Origin: Flavobacterium sp. ACN6
GTDB taxonomy: Bacteria; Bacteroidota; Bacteroidia; Flavobacteriales; Flavobacteriaceae
Assembly: GCF_002304005.1 (NCBI RefSeq)
Contig: NZ_MRCQ01000015.1
Span: 62,001 to 126,000 of the forward strand
DNA: 64,000 nt
Direction of reading: 5' to 3'
In this document: one piece after another, positions 15,973 to 24,864 of the stretch
Layout of the letters: the number at the start of each line of letters is the position of its first letter
Position numbering within the stretch: position 1 is the first letter of the stretch
Program-made: the position numbers and the translations under genes
The notes under the pieces: model-generated
What the model was told of the DNA's origin: nothing
Database searches by the model: none
Seen by the model: only the letters and a program-made list of their open reading frames with translations

Positions 15973-16731
15973 TTAAGATTTATCATCTTCATTAAAGAAG
16001 TCAGTAATTGAAATACTTTCAAAAGGATGTAATTTTGTTTTTACCTTGGTAGTTTCAGATGTTGTAGGTTCATCTTCTTTCATTGTGTTGGTTTCGGTTG
16101 TTGTAATTTCTCCTTTTTCATAATCGTAAAAAAGTCCAGAACGACCACCAGCACCGCTATAATGAGTCTCCATTGTAGTAAGTATAAAGTCGCTGCCTAC
16201 GAATTTGAATGTACTTAAATGAGTACCGCTTGGACCGCCGCCGTAAAGGTTTATTTGTAATTCTCCCTTTTCTATACTAATATCTTCAGTATCATAAAGT
16301 TTGTAATCGAAATCATTATATTCAATTGGCATTGCGGTATTTGAAACTTTGCCTAGACGATACGATTTATCTTCGTTTTGCAAAAGAATTAATGTTGGTC
16401 TTTTTAAAAGATTACTTTGTTTATGTTTCAATACAAAAGCAATATCTGCTAAACCATCATTGTTCAAGTCTCCTTCGGCTTCATACTGAACGTCATAAAT
16501 ATCAAGTTTGGGTAGGAAATCGGCAATTTTATTTCCTGTTTTAGGATAGGTAACATTGGGTTCTTCAGGAATGTTTTCTTCTGACTCTTCACTTGTTTCT
16601 TCTATGTCTTTAGAGGGAAGACTGTCTACAACTTCGGTATTTGCTGTACTATTGCTTTTATCTTTCTTGAGGCAAGATTGAATTGTACATGCGAATAGAA
16701 TTGATATGGCAAGGAGAATTCGTTTTTTCAT
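15973..16731 (-). CDS. Lipoprotein with an FG-GAP/VCBS-like calcium loop
   Basis: 252 aa. The lipoprotein signal peptide ends in IQSC (Cys20). An acidic Ser/Glu linker (about 30-60) follows, then a domain with GDLNNDGLADIAFVLK near residue 88, a DxNxDGxxD calcium-binding loop like those of FG-GAP repeats. A Thr/Glu/Lys-rich segment ends the protein. It is a surface or periplasmic lipoprotein of unknown role. The antiporter gene follows at 18 bases on the same strand. Confidence 0.7.
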   Translation of the reverse strand: MKKRILLAISILFACTIQSCLKKDKSNSTANTEVVDSLPSKDIEETSEESEENIPEEPNVTYPKTGNKIADFLPKLDIYDVQYEAEGDLNNDGLADIAFVLKHKQSNLLKRPTLILLQNEDKSYRLGKVSNTAMPIEYNDFDYKLYDTEDISIEKGELQINLYGGGPSGTHLSTFKFVGSDFILTTMETHYSGAGGRSGLFYDYEKGEITTTETNTMKEDEPTTSETTKVKTKLHPFESISITDFFNEDDKS

Positions 16732-16824
16732 TTTAATGATTTAGAAAAATGCTAATGTAAGTAATTCATTATTTAATTAAAAATATATTCTGATTTGATA
16801 ATAATGAAAAGTGTTGATGAAAAT

Positions 16825-16955
16825 GAGTGCCCTAGCCCCGATTACTTCACTATGCTTTTATTTTAATCGGAGTTCGGTGAACTTCTTTCAAAGCGTAGCA
16901 TTTTATGTCCGTCGCGACGGACATAAAAGATATAGCGTATAGCGGGAAACGGCTC
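16825..16955 (+). ncRNA. Candidate structured RNA / dispersed element, AGCCC...AGCGGA core (copy 2)
   Basis: GAGTGCCCTAGCCCCGATTA opens and GATATAGCGTATAGCGGGAA closes the element, as in copy 1. Inside are CCGATTA / TTAATCGG, AGTTC / GAACT, and a perfect 28-base palindrome at 16901-16928 (arm TTTTATGTCCGTCG). It sits in the dnaK upstream region. Confidence 0.5.
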
Positions 16956-17040
16956 GTTAATACCTTAATAATGACATGAAAAAATAAATTATGCCATGAT
17001 TGTCAGGTTAAAAAAATGTCATGTTGTCAGAAGATTATTG

Positions 17041-17110
17041 TTGTGCCAATAGTATAACTGACAAATTACTTTGGTTTTTTATATTGGCACAAAGATTGAC
17101 TTATGCCACC
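17041..17110 (+). promoter_or_regulatory. Candidate dnaK control region with inverted repeat
   Basis: TTGTGCCAATA (17041-17051) and its exact reverse complement TATTGGCACAA (17082-17092) are 30 bases apart. The right arm reads TTGGCAC-AAAGA-TTGAC, close to but not matching the sigma-54 pattern (TGGCAC-N5-TTGCA lacks the GC). TGTCAG/CTGACA words also surround it. The role as operator or promoter is inferred. Confidence 0.4.
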
Positions 17111-17150
17111 TGAGTTAATAAAATTAAATCAAAAATTAAATATATAAAAA

Positions 17151-19034
17151 ATGGGTAAAATAATCGGAATTGACTTAGGTACGACGAACTCTTGTGTTTC
17201 TGTAATGGAAGGTAACGAAGCAGTTGTTATCCCTAACGCAGAAGGAAAAAGAACTACTCCTTCTATCATCGCTTTTGTTGAAGGTGGAGAGATTAAAGTA
17301 GGTGATCCTGCAAAAAGACAAGCAGTAACGAATCCTACAAAAACGATTGCTTCTATTAAACGTTTTATGGGACACACTTTTGCTGAAACTCAAGAAGAGG
17401 CAAAAAGAGTTCCTTACAGTGTTGTAAAAGGTGATAACAATACTCCACGTGTGGATATTGACGGTCGTTTATACACTGCTCAAGAATTGTCTGCAATGAC
17501 ACTTCAAAAAATGAAAAAAACTGCTGAAGACTATTTAGGTCAAACTGTAACTGAAGCGGTTATTACTGTTCCTGCTTACTTTAACGATGCGCAACGTCAA
17601 GCTACTAAAGAAGCTGGTGAAATCGCTGGTCTTAAAGTTATGCGTATCATCAACGAGCCAACTGCTGCTGCACTTGCTTACGGATTAGATAAAAAAGGAA
17701 CTGATCAAAAAATTGCTGTTTACGATTTAGGTGGAGGTACTTTTGATATCTCTGTTCTTGAATTAGGAGACGGTGTATTTGAAGTATTATCTACAAATGG
17801 TGATACTCACTTAGGTGGTGATGATTTTGACCAAGTTATTATTGACTGGTTAGCTGACGAATTCAAAACTGAAGAAGGTATTGATTTACGTTTAGACCCA
17901 ATGTCATTACAACGTTTGAAAGAAGCTGCTGAGAAAGCTAAGATTGAATTATCATCTTCTGCTGAAACAGAAATCAACTTACCTTACGTAACGGCTACTG
18001 CTTCTGGACCAAAACACTTAGTGAAAAAATTATCTAGAGCTAAATTTGAACAATTATCTGATACTTTAGTAAAACGTTCTATGGAGCCAGTTGCTAAAGC
18101 ATTAAAAGATGCAGGTTTATCTACATCTGATATCGACGAAGTAATCCTTGTTGGAGGTTCTACTCGTATGCCAAGAATCGCTGATGAAGTGGAGAAATTC
18201 TTCGGTAAAAAAGCATCTAAAGGTGTTAACCCTGATGAGGTTGTTGCTATTGGAGCTGCTATTCAAGGTGGAGTTTTATCTGGAGATGTAAAAGATGTAT
18301 TGTTACTTGACGTAACTCCTCTTTCTTTAGGTATCGAAACTATGGGTGGTGTATTGACTAAATTAATCGAGTCTAACACAACTATCCCAACTAAAAAATC
18401 TCAAGTATTCTCTACTGCTGCTGATTCTCAACCATCTGTTGAAATCCACGTATTACAAGGAGAAAGAGCAATGGCTGCTGATAACAAAACTATCGGTCGT
18501 TTCCACTTAGATGGTATTCCACCAGCGCCAAGAGGAGTTCCTCAAATTGAAGTAACTTTTGATATTGATGCTAATGGTATCATCAAAGTTTCTGCAACTG
18601 ATAAAGGAACAGGAAAATCTCATGATATCCGTATCGAAGCTTCTTCTGGATTAACAGCTGAAGAAATCGAAAAAATGAAAAAAGATGCTGAAGCTAACGC
18701 TGACGCTGACAGAATTGCAAAAGAAAGAGCTGAGAAATTGAACGAAGCTGATAGTACTATTTTCCAAACTGAAAGTCAATTGAAAGAATTGGGAGATAAA
18801 CTTACAGATGAGCACAAAACAGCTATCGAATATGCTTTAACTGAATTGAGAATGGCTCACCAATCTCAAGATCTTGATGCAATCCAAAAAGGATTAGACA
18901 ATGTAAATGCAGCTTGGAAAACAGCTACAGAAGCAATGTACGCTCAAGGAGGTGAAGGACAGCAAGCTGCTCCACAACAAGAGCAGTCTTCTGGAGACAA
19001 TGTTGAAGACGTTGAATTCGAAGAAGTAAAATAA
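17151..19034 (+). CDS. dnaK: Chaperone protein DnaK (Hsp70)
   Basis: 627 aa. ATP-driven folding chaperone of the cytoplasm that works with DnaJ and GrpE, neither of which is encoded nearby. Landmarks: phosphate-binding loop GIDLGTTNSCVSV near residue 5, DLGGGTFDIS in the second phosphate loop, VGGSTRMPRI in the third, linker DVTPLSLGIE into the substrate-binding domain, and the helical lid. The C-terminal EDVEFEEVK ending, binding co-chaperones, is intact. Codon use is visibly cleaner (GGTGGT, CGT) than in neighbours, as expected of a highly expressed gene. The gene is monocistronic, followed by a strong terminator. Confidence 0.98.
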   Translation: MGKIIGIDLGTTNSCVSVMEGNEAVVIPNAEGKRTTPSIIAFVEGGEIKVGDPAKRQAVTNPTKTIASIKRFMGHTFAETQEEAKRVPYSVVKGDNNTPRVDIDGRLYTAQELSAMTLQKMKKTAEDYLGQTVTEAVITVPAYFNDAQRQATKEAGEIAGLKVMRIINEPTAAALAYGLDKKGTDQKIAVYDLGGGTFDISVLELGDGVFEVLSTNGDTHLGGDDFDQVIIDWLADEFKTEEGIDLRLDPMSLQRLKEAAEKAKIELSSSAETEINLPYVTATASGPKHLVKKLSRAKFEQLSDTLVKRSMEPVAKALKDAGLSTSDIDEVILVGGSTRMPRIADEVEKFFGKKASKGVNPDEVVAIGAAIQGGVLSGDVKDVLLLDVTPLSLGIETMGGVLTKLIESNTTIPTKKSQVFSTAADSQPSVEIHVLQGERAMAADNKTIGRFHLDGIPPAPRGVPQIEVTFDIDANGIIKVSATDKGTGKSHDIRIEASSGLTAEEIEKMKKDAEANADADRIAKERAEKLNEADSTIFQTESQLKELGDKLTDEHKTAIEYALTELRMAHQSQDLDAIQKGLDNVNAAWKTATEAMYAQGGEGQQAAPQQEQSSGDNVEDVEFEEVK

Positions 19035-19074
19035 TTCTTTAGTACTAAGTAATTAGTACAAAGTATTAAGATTG

Positions 19075-19106
19075 AAAACCGAGTCAGAAATGACTCGGTT
19101 TTTTTT
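19075..19106 (+). terminator. dnaK terminator
   Basis: AAAACCGAGTCA, loop GAAA, TGACTCGGTTTT, then more T. It sits 15 bases before the palindrome array. Confidence 0.9.
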
Positions 19107-19121
19107 ATGGTTGCTTATATT

Positions 19122-19581
19122 AAACCCGACAGGTTTCAAAAACCTGTCGGGTTTTCTTTGCGGTTACGATTTGGATATTGTTTTTTGTGATGTATTGCGT
19201 GACGTTAAACCCGACAGGTTTTCAAAACCTGTCGGGTTTTCTTTGCGGTTACGATTTGGATATTGTTTTGTGCGGTGTATTTGCATGACGTTAAACCCGA
19301 CAGGTTTTCAAAACCTGTCGGGTTTCCTTTGCGGTTACGATTTGGATATTGTTTTATGCCGTGTATTTGCGCAACGTTAAACCCGACAGGTTTTCAAAAC
19401 CTGTCGGGTTTTCTTTGCGGTTACGATTTGGATATTGTTTTTTGTGATGTATTTCGTGACGTTAAACCCGACAGGTTTTTTAAACCTGTCGGGTTTCTTT
19501 GCGGTTAAGATTTGGATATTGTTTTATGCCGTGTATTTGCGTGCCGTTAAACCCGACAGGTTTAAAAAACCTGTCGGGTTT
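19122..19581. repeat. Tandem array of six REP-like palindromes with conserved linkers
   Basis: Six 33-base palindromes (arm AAACCCGACAGGTTTT, one- to three-base centre) lie at 19122-19154, 19207-19239, 19293-19325, 19379-19411, 19464-19496 and 19549-19581. Starts are spaced 85, 86, 86, 85 and 85 bases. The 52-53-base linkers are nearly identical (CTTTGCGGTTACGATTTGG, ATATTGTTTT, then GTGTATTTGCGTGACGTT-like) and differ at a few bases. The array ends 13 bases from the stop of the RAYT gene. It is best read as a BIME-like REP array made by that enzyme. Confidence 0.9.
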
Positions 19582-19594
19582 GTTATAGATTACG

Positions 19595-20197
19595 TCACAG
19601 ATTTAAAAACTCTTCTAGGGGAGTGAAATTTTCTTTTTGATTATGTGAAGTTTTTAAACCTTCGACATTTTTAAACAACGAAACTACTTTTTCACGTTTT
19701 AATTTAGTTGGTTTTTCAGAAATGCAAGTAATATAAGAACTCCATGGGTATTCTATTGGGTGTTCGCAGAATCCATGATTGACAGGGTTATAATGGATGT
19801 ATTTTATAACAGAGCGTAAATAAGTCTCATTATCTATTAGTTTTCTTTTAAAAGGTCTTTCAAATAAAGCTCCGTGTCTATTATAACCTTTATTAATTGC
19901 CTTTGTGTAAGCATTGAATAAATTGCCAAAAGATTGATGTAGGAGAATATTTTTTTTGATTTCATTTTCCTTTTGTATCTGTAAAATTTCTTCCAAGGTT
20001 TTAATTCTTACCAATAAGTGAAAATGATTTTTTAATAAACACCAAGCATATGTTTCAGCAATAGGGTCGATATGTTTGCTGTAAAGCATTAAAAAATATT
20101 CATGATTTCTATTTTCCTTGAATAAATTTTCGCTGTTAATTCCTCTATTAAAAATATGGTAATATTTTCCATATTCAAGATTTTCAATTTTATGCAT
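19595..20197 (-). CDS. REP-associated tyrosine transposase (RAYT, Y1/HUH)
   Basis: 200 aa. It is a single-domain IS200/IS605-like Y1 transposase of the REP-associated kind. The opening is YGKYYHIFNRGI, the HUH metal motif HFH at residues 58-60 is followed by LLVRI, and Tyr133/Tyr136 in the YIHYNPVNHGF region are the candidate nucleophiles. The IEYPWSSY pattern near residue 167 is typical of the group. RAYTs cut and join single-stranded REP hairpins. The gene is flanked by palindromes on both sides: six 13 bases after its stop and one 16 bases before its start. The ORF looks intact. Confidence 0.9.
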   Translation of the reverse strand: MHKIENLEYGKYYHIFNRGINSENLFKENRNHEYFLMLYSKHIDPIAETYAWCLLKNHFHLLVRIKTLEEILQIQKENEIKKNILLHQSFGNLFNAYTKAINKGYNRHGALFERPFKRKLIDNETYLRSVIKYIHYNPVNHGFCEHPIEYPWSSYITCISEKPTKLKREKVVSLFKNVEGLKTSHNQKENFTPLEEFLNL

Positions 20198-20213
20198 TAA
20201 AGATTCTCTATGG

Positions 20214-20246
20214 AAACCAGACAGGTTTTAAAAACCTGTTTGGTTT
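20214..20246. repeat. Variant REP-like palindrome upstream of the RAYT gene
   Basis: 33 bases with arm AAACCAGACAGGTTTT, centre A and near-complementary right arm (15 of 16, one G-T wobble). Relative to the array, CCGACAGG became CAGACAGG on the left and the right arm changed to match in part, so the hairpin is kept. Confidence 0.8.
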
Positions 20247-20362
20247 GATTAAAAAGTAGTAAAAGTACTATATTTTAAGTTGATTTAGTTTTTCACAAAC
20301 TGACAATTGTCATTTCCCATTCGAATTCTTTTTCGTAATATTACTATTGTAAATTTTTTTGA

Positions 20363-21436
20363 ATGAGAAAGATCAAATATAAGAAAGGCCGAAAGCTGCA
20401 ACACATTACATTAGAGTATACGGGATCTCATAAGGAGCATGAAAGCGAAATGCAGCTTTTTGTGTATGATGATGCTGATGTAATAGAATATGATAAGTTT
20501 ACGGTTCTTGCCCTTAATTCTTGTTTTGATTACACGAAAAACAATTGGCTGAACATTCATGGTCTAAATGATATTAATCTCATTAAAACAATCGGAACGC
20601 ATTTTAAATTAGATGATTTTCTGCTCGCCGATATTTTAAACACCACCAAAAGAACAAAATTAGAAGAACAGCAAAATGTATTGTTCTTTAATATAAAATC
20701 ATTGCTGCCTTCTGAATATTCGGATAATCTAAGTGTCGAGCAGATTAGTTTTATTTTAAAAGACGGAATACTGATTTCTTTTCAGGAAAAACGAAGTGAT
20801 TTCTTCACTCATATCCGCGAACGCCTTCGAACGCATGCAGGAATCGTTAGAACTAAAAAAGTAGATTATCTTTTATACTTGCTTTTAGATGCCGTAATGG
20901 AGAATTTTTACATTACAATTGAAGATGAAGAAGATAAGATAGAAGAATTAATCAACTTGACTAAAAAAGGGGCAGATCCAGTTATTTTAGAAAAAATCGA
21001 GAATCATCGAGATAATTTTAATTTTTTAAAGCGTTCGATTGTACCGCTTCGGGATTCATTGTATTATCTCAAAACAATAAAGGATGATGACGAAAATAAC
21101 GGGCTTATTCAGAAAGAAACTTTTAATTTCTTTGTCAGACTGCATCAAAAGAGTTTAGAGCTTTTAGAGCAGATAGAATCTGATATGAGTGCTTTAGAAA
21201 GTGCATCCAATTTTTATTTTTCGGAACAAAGCCGAAAAATGAATGAGATTATGAAAACCCTTACTATAATTTCAGCCGTTTTTATTCCGCTGACCTTTAT
21301 CGTGGGAGTGTACGGAATGAACTTTGAAAACATGCCGGAACTCAAAACCCAAAACGGTTATTTTGTGGTTATGGGTATTATGTTTTTATTGGTTGTAGCT
21401 TTAATCATTTATTTTAAGAAAAGAAGATGGTTTTAA
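20363..21436 (+). CDS. corA: CorA-type magnesium transporter
   Basis: 357 aa. The large cytoplasmic N-terminal domain (about 1-285) is followed by two C-terminal membrane helices (about 297-316 and 330-352). The signature YGMNFENMPEL, with GMN at 318-320, closes helix 1 and forms the ion entry site. The basic KKRRWF tail is typical. It forms a pentameric channel for Mg2+ (some homologues prefer Co2+ or Ni2+) in the inner membrane. The gene is alone, with the next gene starting 67 bases downstream. Confidence 0.93.
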   Translation: MRKIKYKKGRKLQHITLEYTGSHKEHESEMQLFVYDDADVIEYDKFTVLALNSCFDYTKNNWLNIHGLNDINLIKTIGTHFKLDDFLLADILNTTKRTKLEEQQNVLFFNIKSLLPSEYSDNLSVEQISFILKDGILISFQEKRSDFFTHIRERLRTHAGIVRTKKVDYLLYLLLDAVMENFYITIEDEEDKIEELINLTKKGADPVILEKIENHRDNFNFLKRSIVPLRDSLYYLKTIKDDDENNGLIQKETFNFFVRLHQKSLELLEQIESDMSALESASNFYFSEQSRKMNEIMKTLTIISAVFIPLTFIVGVYGMNFENMPELKTQNGYFVVMGIMFLLVVALIIYFKKRRWF

Positions 21437-21503
21437 CGTTTGTTACCGTATTAAAAGAATTGAATTGTATAAATTTGTTATTTAGAATAAATATAAATAA
21501 ATC

Positions 21504-23597
21504 ATGAGTAAAGCAATATATATAGCCACTAGTGATCACAATAGTGGTAAGTCGATTATTACGCTCGGTTTGATGAGTATCTTAATTGGTAAAACAGCCA
21601 AGGTAGGTTATTTTAGGCCTATAATCGAAGATTTTGTTGATGGTGAGGTGGACAATCATATTGAAACGGTTTTGTCTTATTTTAACCTTGATATTCAGTT
21701 TGAAGATGCGTATGCGATTACCAAAAGCAGATTAATCAAAAAAAAGAACAAAGGTAAAATTGGAGAAGTTCTCGATTTGATTATCGAAAAATATAAGAAA
21801 CTTGAAGAACGCTTTGATTTTGTTTTGGTAGAAGGAACGAGCTTTACTGGTGAAGGAACTTCTATCGAACTAGATTTGAATGTTTTAATTGCTAAGAACC
21901 TTGGGATTCCAACCATCATTATAGGTTCGGGAGTTGGTAAAACTTTAGAAGAATTAGTAGACAGTTTGTATTTGGTTTATGATTCTTTCAAAGTAAAAGA
22001 GGTTGAGGTTTTATCGGTTTTTGCCAATAAAGTGCAGCCCGAAAATATAGAATTGGTTACCAAAAGTTTACAGAAAAGTTTACCGTCCAATGTTTTAATT
22101 AATACAATTCCGTTGATCTCAAGTTTGAACAATCCGACCATGCAGGAGATTGTACATGAATTGGGTGCTAAAGTACTCTTTGGAGAAAATTACCTTAATA
22201 ACGAAATCGGTCATTTTAGCGTGGGCGCAATGCAGCTTCATAATTATTTAGTTCATTTGAATAACAATGCGTTAGTAATCACTCCAGGAGATCGTTCGGA
22301 TATTATTTTAGGCGCTTTGCAGGCAAATGAATCGGCTAATTATCCCACTATTTCGGGAATTATTCTAACAGGAAATATTGTTCCAGAAGAAAGTATTTTA
22401 AAGCTTATAGAAGGACTTTCGGCAATTGTTCCAATTATTGCTGTTGATGGCGGAACTTATCATATTACAAACAAAATAGGATCTATTAAATCTGAAATTT
22501 ATGCCAATAACACGCATAAAATTGAAACGTCAATAACTACTTTCGAGAAATATGTTGATAATGATGCACTGTCAGAAAGATTAATCACTTTTGAAGCAGA
22601 AGGTATGACGCCTAAAATGTTTCAATACAACATGGTTAAAAGAGCCAAACAGCACCGCAAACATATTGTACTTCCAGAAGGAAATGATGATCGAATTATT
22701 ACTGCAGCATCAAGATTATTAGATATGGATGTGGTTGATATTTCAATTATTGGGGATAAAAAACAAATTGAAAGTAAAGTAACAGAACTTGGAATTACAT
22801 TTGATTTTTCTAAAGTAAATATTATAAATCCGATAGAATCTGAGTTTTATGAGGATTATGCCAATACCTATTATGAGCTGCGAAAAGCTAAAAATGTTAG
22901 TATTACAATGGCAAGAGATTTAATGGAAGATGTTTCGTATTTCGGAACTATGATGGTGTATAAAGGTCATGCAGACGGAATGGTTTCTGGTGCGGCACAT
23001 ACAACGCAGCATACTATTTTGCCAGCGCTTCAATTCATTAAAACCAAACCCAATTCATCTGTAGTTTCTTCTGTGTTTTTTATGTGCTTAGAAGACAGGG
23101 TTTCTGTTTTTGGAGACTGTGCCATCAATCCGAACCCAACTGCAGAACAATTGGCAGAAATCGCTATTTCATCGGCAGAATCAAGTGCAGCTTTCGGAAT
23201 TGAACCAAAAATTGCCATGCTTTCTTATTCTTCAGGTTCATCAGGAAAAGGAGATGAAGTAGAGAAAGTAAGAGCCGCAACTGAAATTGTAAAACAAAAA
23301 CGCCCTGACTTAAAAATCGAAGGTCCAATTCAGTATGATGCAGCGGTCGATTTGAGTGTAGGAAAAAGCAAAATGCCAGACTCAGAAGTAGCGGGGCAGG
23401 CGAGTGTACTTATTTTTCCTGATTTAAATACAGGAAATAATACCTACAAAGCCGTTCAAAGAGAAACAGGAGCTTTGGCAATTGGTCCAATGCTGCAAGG
23501 TTTAAATAAGCCTGTAAACGATTTGAGCCGTGGCTGTACTGTTGATGATATCATTAATACAGTTGTAATTACAGCGATTCAGGCGCAGGGAATGTAA
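21504..23597 (+). CDS. pta: Phosphate acetyltransferase
   Basis: 697 aa, the long three-domain form. A BioD-like P-loop domain (SDHNSGKS at residues 10-17), a DRTGG domain (about 210-330), and a C-terminal PTA domain (about 370-695) with YGTMMVYKGHADGMVSGAAHTT-type active-site segments and SYSSGSSGKGDEVEKV. It interconverts acetyl-CoA and acetyl phosphate with free phosphate in the cytoplasm. It is followed by ackA at 74 bases, and the two make the acetate overflow pathway. A TAAATTTG box at 21470-21477 may be the promoter's -7 element. Confidence 0.96.
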   Translation: MSKAIYIATSDHNSGKSIITLGLMSILIGKTAKVGYFRPIIEDFVDGEVDNHIETVLSYFNLDIQFEDAYAITKSRLIKKKNKGKIGEVLDLIIEKYKKLEERFDFVLVEGTSFTGEGTSIELDLNVLIAKNLGIPTIIIGSGVGKTLEELVDSLYLVYDSFKVKEVEVLSVFANKVQPENIELVTKSLQKSLPSNVLINTIPLISSLNNPTMQEIVHELGAKVLFGENYLNNEIGHFSVGAMQLHNYLVHLNNNALVITPGDRSDIILGALQANESANYPTISGIILTGNIVPEESILKLIEGLSAIVPIIAVDGGTYHITNKIGSIKSEIYANNTHKIETSITTFEKYVDNDALSERLITFEAEGMTPKMFQYNMVKRAKQHRKHIVLPEGNDDRIITAASRLLDMDVVDISIIGDKKQIESKVTELGITFDFSKVNIINPIESEFYEDYANTYYELRKAKNVSITMARDLMEDVSYFGTMMVYKGHADGMVSGAAHTTQHTILPALQFIKTKPNSSVVSSVFFMCLEDRVSVFGDCAINPNPTAEQLAEIAISSAESSAAFGIEPKIAMLSYSSGSSGKGDEVEKVRAATEIVKQKRPDLKIEGPIQYDAAVDLSVGKSKMPDSEVAGQASVLIFPDLNTGNNTYKAVQRETGALAIGPMLQGLNKPVNDLSRGCTVDDIINTVVITAIQAQGM

Positions 23598-23625
23598 ATC
23601 AATTAAAAATTAAATAATAAACTAA

Positions 23626-23665
23626 AAACCTTAGAATCTTAGCTTCTGAGAACCTTAGCAACTTA
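23626..23665. repeat. TTAG-word repeat between pta and ackA
   Basis: ACCTTAGAATCTTAGC, TTCTGAGAACCTTAGCAAC: the same word family as at 3050-3160 and 58500-58542, here inside an operon. Confidence 0.55.
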
Positions 23666-23671
23666 AAAAGA

Positions 23672-24856
23672 ATGAAAATACTAATTATAAATTCAGGAAG
23701 TTCTTCAATAAAATATCAATTAATGGTTATGCCGACAAATGAAGTAATTTGCAGCGGTATGATTGACAGAATTGGTTTAGAAACTTCAAATATTACCTTT
23801 AAAACGGCTGTGAATTCTTTTGAAGAAATACTGCCAGTTCCAACTCATAAAGTAGGTTTACAAAAAGTAGCCGATATGCTTTTAGATCCTGAAACCGGAG
23901 TAATCAAAACTACTTCAGAAATTACAGCTGTTGGACATAGAGTGGTTCATGGAGGAAGTTATTTCTCTGACACAGCTATTATTACTGAGGAAGTTAAGGA
24001 GAAAATAAAAGAATTATCAGAATTAGCGCCTCTTCATAATCCTGCACACTTAGTGGGAATCAATGTTGCGGAAGAAATTTTTTCAGATGCAAAACAAGTT
24101 GCCGTTTTTGATACGGCTTTTCATCAGACAATTCCCGTTGAAGCGCACAAATATGCTATTCCGAATTTCTTACTGACAGAACATAAAGTTCGTGTGTATG
24201 GCTTTCATGGAACAAGTCATAAATATGTTTCAGAAAAAGCGATTAGTTATTTAGAAAAGAATTCTAAAATTATTACCATTCACTTAGGAAATGGCTGCAG
24301 TATGACTGCGATTAAAGACGGAAAAAGTATCGATACCACGATGGGCTTTTCACCTTCAAATGGTTTAATTATGGGAACTCGCGCAGGTGATATCGATCAG
24401 TCGGTTATTTTTTATATGGTAAAAAACCTAGGTTATACACCAGATGAGGTTAATTCTATTTTACTAAAACAAAGCGGAATGCTTGGTTTAACAGGTTACA
24501 GCGATCTTCGTGATATCGAATCAAAAGCGGAGGAAGGAAATAAAGACTGTGAACTTGCTTTATTGATGAATGCTTACAGAATTAGAAAAACTATTGGTGC
24601 TTACGCAGCAGCTTTAAACGGATTAGATGCTATTGTTTTTACAGCTGGAATTGGTGAAAATTCTTCATTTATGCGCAATTTAATCTGCACTGATATGGAT
24701 TATTTCGGAATTCAAATTGATACAGCTAAGAATCAAATCCGCTCTAAAGAATTGAGAGAAATAAATACTGCAGATTCGACTGTAAAAATACTAGTGGTTC
24801 CAACAGATGAAGAATATGAAATTGCAAATCAAGTTTTTCAGTTGCTTGAAAATTAA
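23672..24856 (+). CDS. ackA: Acetate kinase
   Basis: 394 aa, standard length. It makes ATP and acetate from acetyl phosphate and ADP, in the cytoplasm. It shows the acetokinase signatures: LIINSGSSSIKYQL at residues 4-17, DTAFHQTIP, YGFHGTSHKYV with the catalytic-region His, HLGNGCSM, GTRAGDIDQ, and TAGIGENS near the C-terminus. The pairing with pta upstream confirms the role in substrate-level phosphorylation and acetate metabolism. A small unknown gene follows at 8 bases, so it probably shares the transcript. Confidence 0.97.
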   Translation: MKILIINSGSSSIKYQLMVMPTNEVICSGMIDRIGLETSNITFKTAVNSFEEILPVPTHKVGLQKVADMLLDPETGVIKTTSEITAVGHRVVHGGSYFSDTAIITEEVKEKIKELSELAPLHNPAHLVGINVAEEIFSDAKQVAVFDTAFHQTIPVEAHKYAIPNFLLTEHKVRVYGFHGTSHKYVSEKAISYLEKNSKIITIHLGNGCSMTAIKDGKSIDTTMGFSPSNGLIMGTRAGDIDQSVIFYMVKNLGYTPDEVNSILLKQSGMLGLTGYSDLRDIESKAEEGNKDCELALLMNAYRIRKTIGAYAAALNGLDAIVFTAGIGENSSFMRNLICTDMDYFGIQIDTAKNQIRSKELREINTADSTVKILVVPTDEEYEIANQVFQLLEN

Positions 24857-24864
24857 CATTAAAG

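Noticed and set aside
17082..17100. A true sigma-54 promoter for dnaK
   Set aside because: The -12 GC is missing (TTGAC rather than TTGCA), so only a resemblance is reported, with low confidence.
19122..19581. Tandem array as a CRISPR locus
   Set aside because: The units are palindromic and the intervening 52-53 base linkers are nearly identical to each other. CRISPR spacers differ, and there are no cas genes in the window.
19072..19626. Overlapping open frames with repeating peptides (KPDRF-KPVGF) over the palindrome array
   Set aside because: The peptides are a translation of the tandem palindromes. The 85-86 base period shifts frame between units, so no frame can be a conserved protein. 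Treated as a non-coding repeat.
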